Source: Gemmatimonadota bacterium | Lineage (GTDB): Bacteria; Gemmatimonadota; Gemmatimonadetes; Longimicrobiales; Gaopeijiaceae | Direction of reading: 5' to 3' | DNA: 6,391 nucleotides | NCBI GenBank assembly: GCA_030618065.1 | Contig: JAUXEE010000128.1 | Span: forward strand, 1-6,391 | Shown here: one piece after another, positions 5,126 to 6,391 of the stretch | How positions within the stretch are numbered: position 1 is the first letter of the stretch | How the letters are laid out: each line of letters opens with the position of its first letter | Notes under the pieces: model-generated | Database searches by the model: none | Seen by the model: only the letters and a program-made list of their open reading frames with translations | Told to the model about the DNA's origin: nothing | Translations under genes and position numbers: made by a program

Positions 5126-6060
5126 TGGTGAAGAGCGTCCGGGGTCATGGGCGTGTCGGGGCCACTCTCCTGGCTCTCGCCGTACTTCTTACTCCGCGTG
5201 GGGGTGTCGGGCAGGAACTCCGGGTCATGAGCTTCAACGTCCGCTATGGCACGGCCGCCGACGGGGAAAACGCCTGGCCCCTCAGACAGGAGATGGTAGC
5301 CGGCGTGATGGAGGATTTCCATCCAGACGTGGTGGGAGTTCAGGAAGCCCTTCATTTCCAACTGGATGAACTCGGAGCCCTTCTCCCTGAGATGTCCTGG
5401 ATCGGTGTTGGCAGAGATGATGGCGTGACGGCGGGGGAGTACGCGCCCATCCTCTATAGACGCGATCGCCTGGATGTCCTCGAGGAAGGGACCTTCTGGT
5501 TCTCGGACGAGCCGGAGGCCCCGGGGTCCATGAGTTGGGGCAATGAGATCCCCAGGATCTGCACCTGGGGGCGGTTTCGGGATCGCGTATCCGGAGCCGT
5601 TTTCACCCTCTTCAACCTCCACTGGGATCACCGTTCCCAGCCCTCCCGGGAGAGAGGAGCCCAGCTCCTCCTGGAACGAATCCGGAACCGTGGAAACCCA
5701 GGGGACCGGCTCCTCGTCACAGGCGACTTCAATGCCGGCGAGGGGAATCCCGCGTTTCGAGCCCTCCTGGACGCAGGTGACCTTTCTCTGAAGGACCCAT
5801 TCCGTGTTCGGTTCCCGGATGCTAGAGAAGTGGGGACCTTCCATGGGTTTGAAGGAGGGTCCGAAGGCGAGAAAATCGACGCTATCCTGGCTGGCTCCGG
5901 CTGGGATGTCCTGCATGCCGGGATCGTTCGGGTCAGTTTCAACGGCCGTTACCCCTCGGATCATTACCCTGTGACGGCGGTCCTGGGTTTTGGATTGGAG
6001 GGCCTTCAGCAACTCGAGACCGGGGGAACCAAAGGTGGATACGGGCCGGGCGTTTATTGA
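5125..6060 (+). CDS. Secreted endonuclease/exonuclease/phosphatase (EEP) family hydrolase
   Basis: This 311-residue member of the EEP (DNase I/sphingomyelinase-like) superfamily is metal-dependent and hydrolyses phosphoester bonds. Residues 1-30 look like a signal peptide: a basic start (VKSVRGHGR), a hydrophobic core (VGATLLALAVLLT) and a cleavable GVGQE end, so it is exported. Catalytic segments are in family order: VMSFNVRYG (Asn38), GVQEA (metal-binding Glu74), NLHWDHRS (His166, Asp168), GDFNA (Asp201, Asn203), KIDAI (250-254) and SDHYPV (Asp279, His280). The substrate is not deducible. The 'FNVRYG...W..R' type is common in secreted phosphatases of environmental bacteria. The start overlaps the stop of the small upstream gene. 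The last ~20 residues are glycine-rich, outside the domain, and overlap the next gene in another frame. Confidence 0.92.
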   Translation: MVKSVRGHGRVGATLLALAVLLTPRGGVGQELRVMSFNVRYGTAADGENAWPLRQEMVAGVMEDFHPDVVGVQEALHFQLDELGALLPEMSWIGVGRDDGVTAGEYAPILYRRDRLDVLEEGTFWFSDEPEAPGSMSWGNEIPRICTWGRFRDRVSGAVFTLFNLHWDHRSQPSRERGAQLLLERIRNRGNPGDRLLVTGDFNAGEGNPAFRALLDAGDLSLKDPFRVRFPDAREVGTFHGFEGGSEGEKIDAILAGSGWDVLHAGIVRVSFNGRYPSDHYPVTAVLGFGLEGLQQLETGGTKGGYGPGVY

Positions 6061-6391
6061 TCGCTCCAGAGCGTACCTGAAGAACGACTATCTTCCGAAA
6101 ATCCGATTGGCCGTTGAGGCTCTCCCCACCGAGGACATTTGGTGGCGGCCAAACGATGCCTGCAATTCCATCGGGAATCTGATCCTCCACCTGGCAGGAA
6201 ACGTCCGGCAGTGGGTGGTGAGCGGGATCGGGGGGGCTCCGGATCTTCGGCGGCGCCAGGAGGAGTTCGATGCCGGGGAGGGTCCCTCGGGTGACGAGCT
6301 TCTGGCCCACCTGGAGGAGGTGTTGGAGGAGGTGGATAGAACCCTTTCCGGGCTTTTGGCAACGGAACTGAGTTCAAGGCGGGTGATCCAG
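6035..6391 (+). CDS. DinB-like/DUF1572 family protein, N-terminal part (3' end outside window)
   Basis: The frame starts at GTG 6035 and stays open to the window edge: 119 codons of a family usually around 160-170 residues. After an N-terminal helix (FIDRSRAYLKNDYLPKIRLA) comes IWWRPNDACNSIGNLILHLA, then GNVRQWVVSGIGGAPDLRRR. The 'W.RP...NSIGNL..HL.GN.RQW...G' pattern is the hallmark of DUF1572, with the His of HLAGN as a likely metal ligand of the DinB four-helix fold. EEFDAGEGPSGDELLAHLEE follows. DinB-fold proteins often are thiol-dependent transferases or have unknown roles. GGGGGAA (6022-6028) precedes the GTG by six bases. The start overlaps the 3' end of the phosphatase gene by 26 nt, indicating the same transcript. 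Confidence 0.85.
   Translation, partial: MDTGRAFIDRSRAYLKNDYLPKIRLAVEALPTEDIWWRPNDACNSIGNLILHLAGNVRQWVVSGIGGAPDLRRRQEEFDAGEGPSGDELLAHLEEVLEEVDRTLSGLLATELSSRRVIQ

Noticed and set aside
5062..6012. Long reverse-strand open frame of 316 codons opposite the EEP gene
   Set aside because: It is fully antisense to a gene with all family motifs. Its product is low-complexity-like (rich in P, G, S, R) with no recognisable domain, as expected of shadow frames in GC-rich DNA.

Overview
The window looks like ordinary chromosomal DNA of a GC-rich free-living bacterium. Genes are tightly packed, GTG starts are frequent, and several stops and starts overlap. The gene content (a MenH-like hydrolase, a TipA-type MerR regulator, a receiver-like/DUF3052 fusion, an MsrA and a DUF1572/DinB-type protein) would suit Gemmatimonadota or a similar little-cultured phylum. 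That placement is a weak inference, because no rRNA or marker gene is present. I see no IS element, CRISPR array, tRNA or phage module.

Layout. Bases 1-1467 (+) hold the 3' end of a MenH-like alpha/beta hydrolase, a YgeA/RacX-type amino-acid racemase, and a small unrecognised protein whose start overlaps the racemase stop. Bases 1468-1590 are a short convergent intergenic region with a 12-bp tandem repeat. Bases 1591-2170 (-) are a TipA-like MerR regulator that is broken: the helix-turn-helix start and the C-terminal effector domain are both present, but in different frames and with about 50 codons missing between them. Upstream of it lies a nearly perfect MerR-type promoter/operator with a 19-bp spacer. 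Bases 2301-3104 (+) encode a pseudo-receiver fused to a DUF3052 domain. Bases 3105-3315 are a gene-free, relatively AT-rich stretch with a candidate promoter. It leads into a 139-residue putative DNA-binding protein (3316-3735) and an MsrA methionine sulfoxide reductase (3796-4347).

Bases 4467-6391 (+) form an apparent operon: a stand-alone GGDEF-like protein with DEARF in place of the signature, a 42-codon small gene with a strong ribosome binding site, a secreted endonuclease/exonuclease/phosphatase-family enzyme whose start overlaps the small gene's stop (TGATG), and a DUF1572/DinB-like protein that overlaps the phosphatase by 26 nt and runs off the window.

How they fit. Most genes are housekeeping or stress enzymes with no shared pathway. 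No novel multi-gene system is obvious. The most unusual items are the internally deleted regulator with its intact operator, the degenerate GGDEF protein, the coupled small gene, the pseudo-receiver/DUF3052 fusion, and the small DNA-binding protein that resembles the non-catalytic part of HNH/homing-endonuclease proteins.
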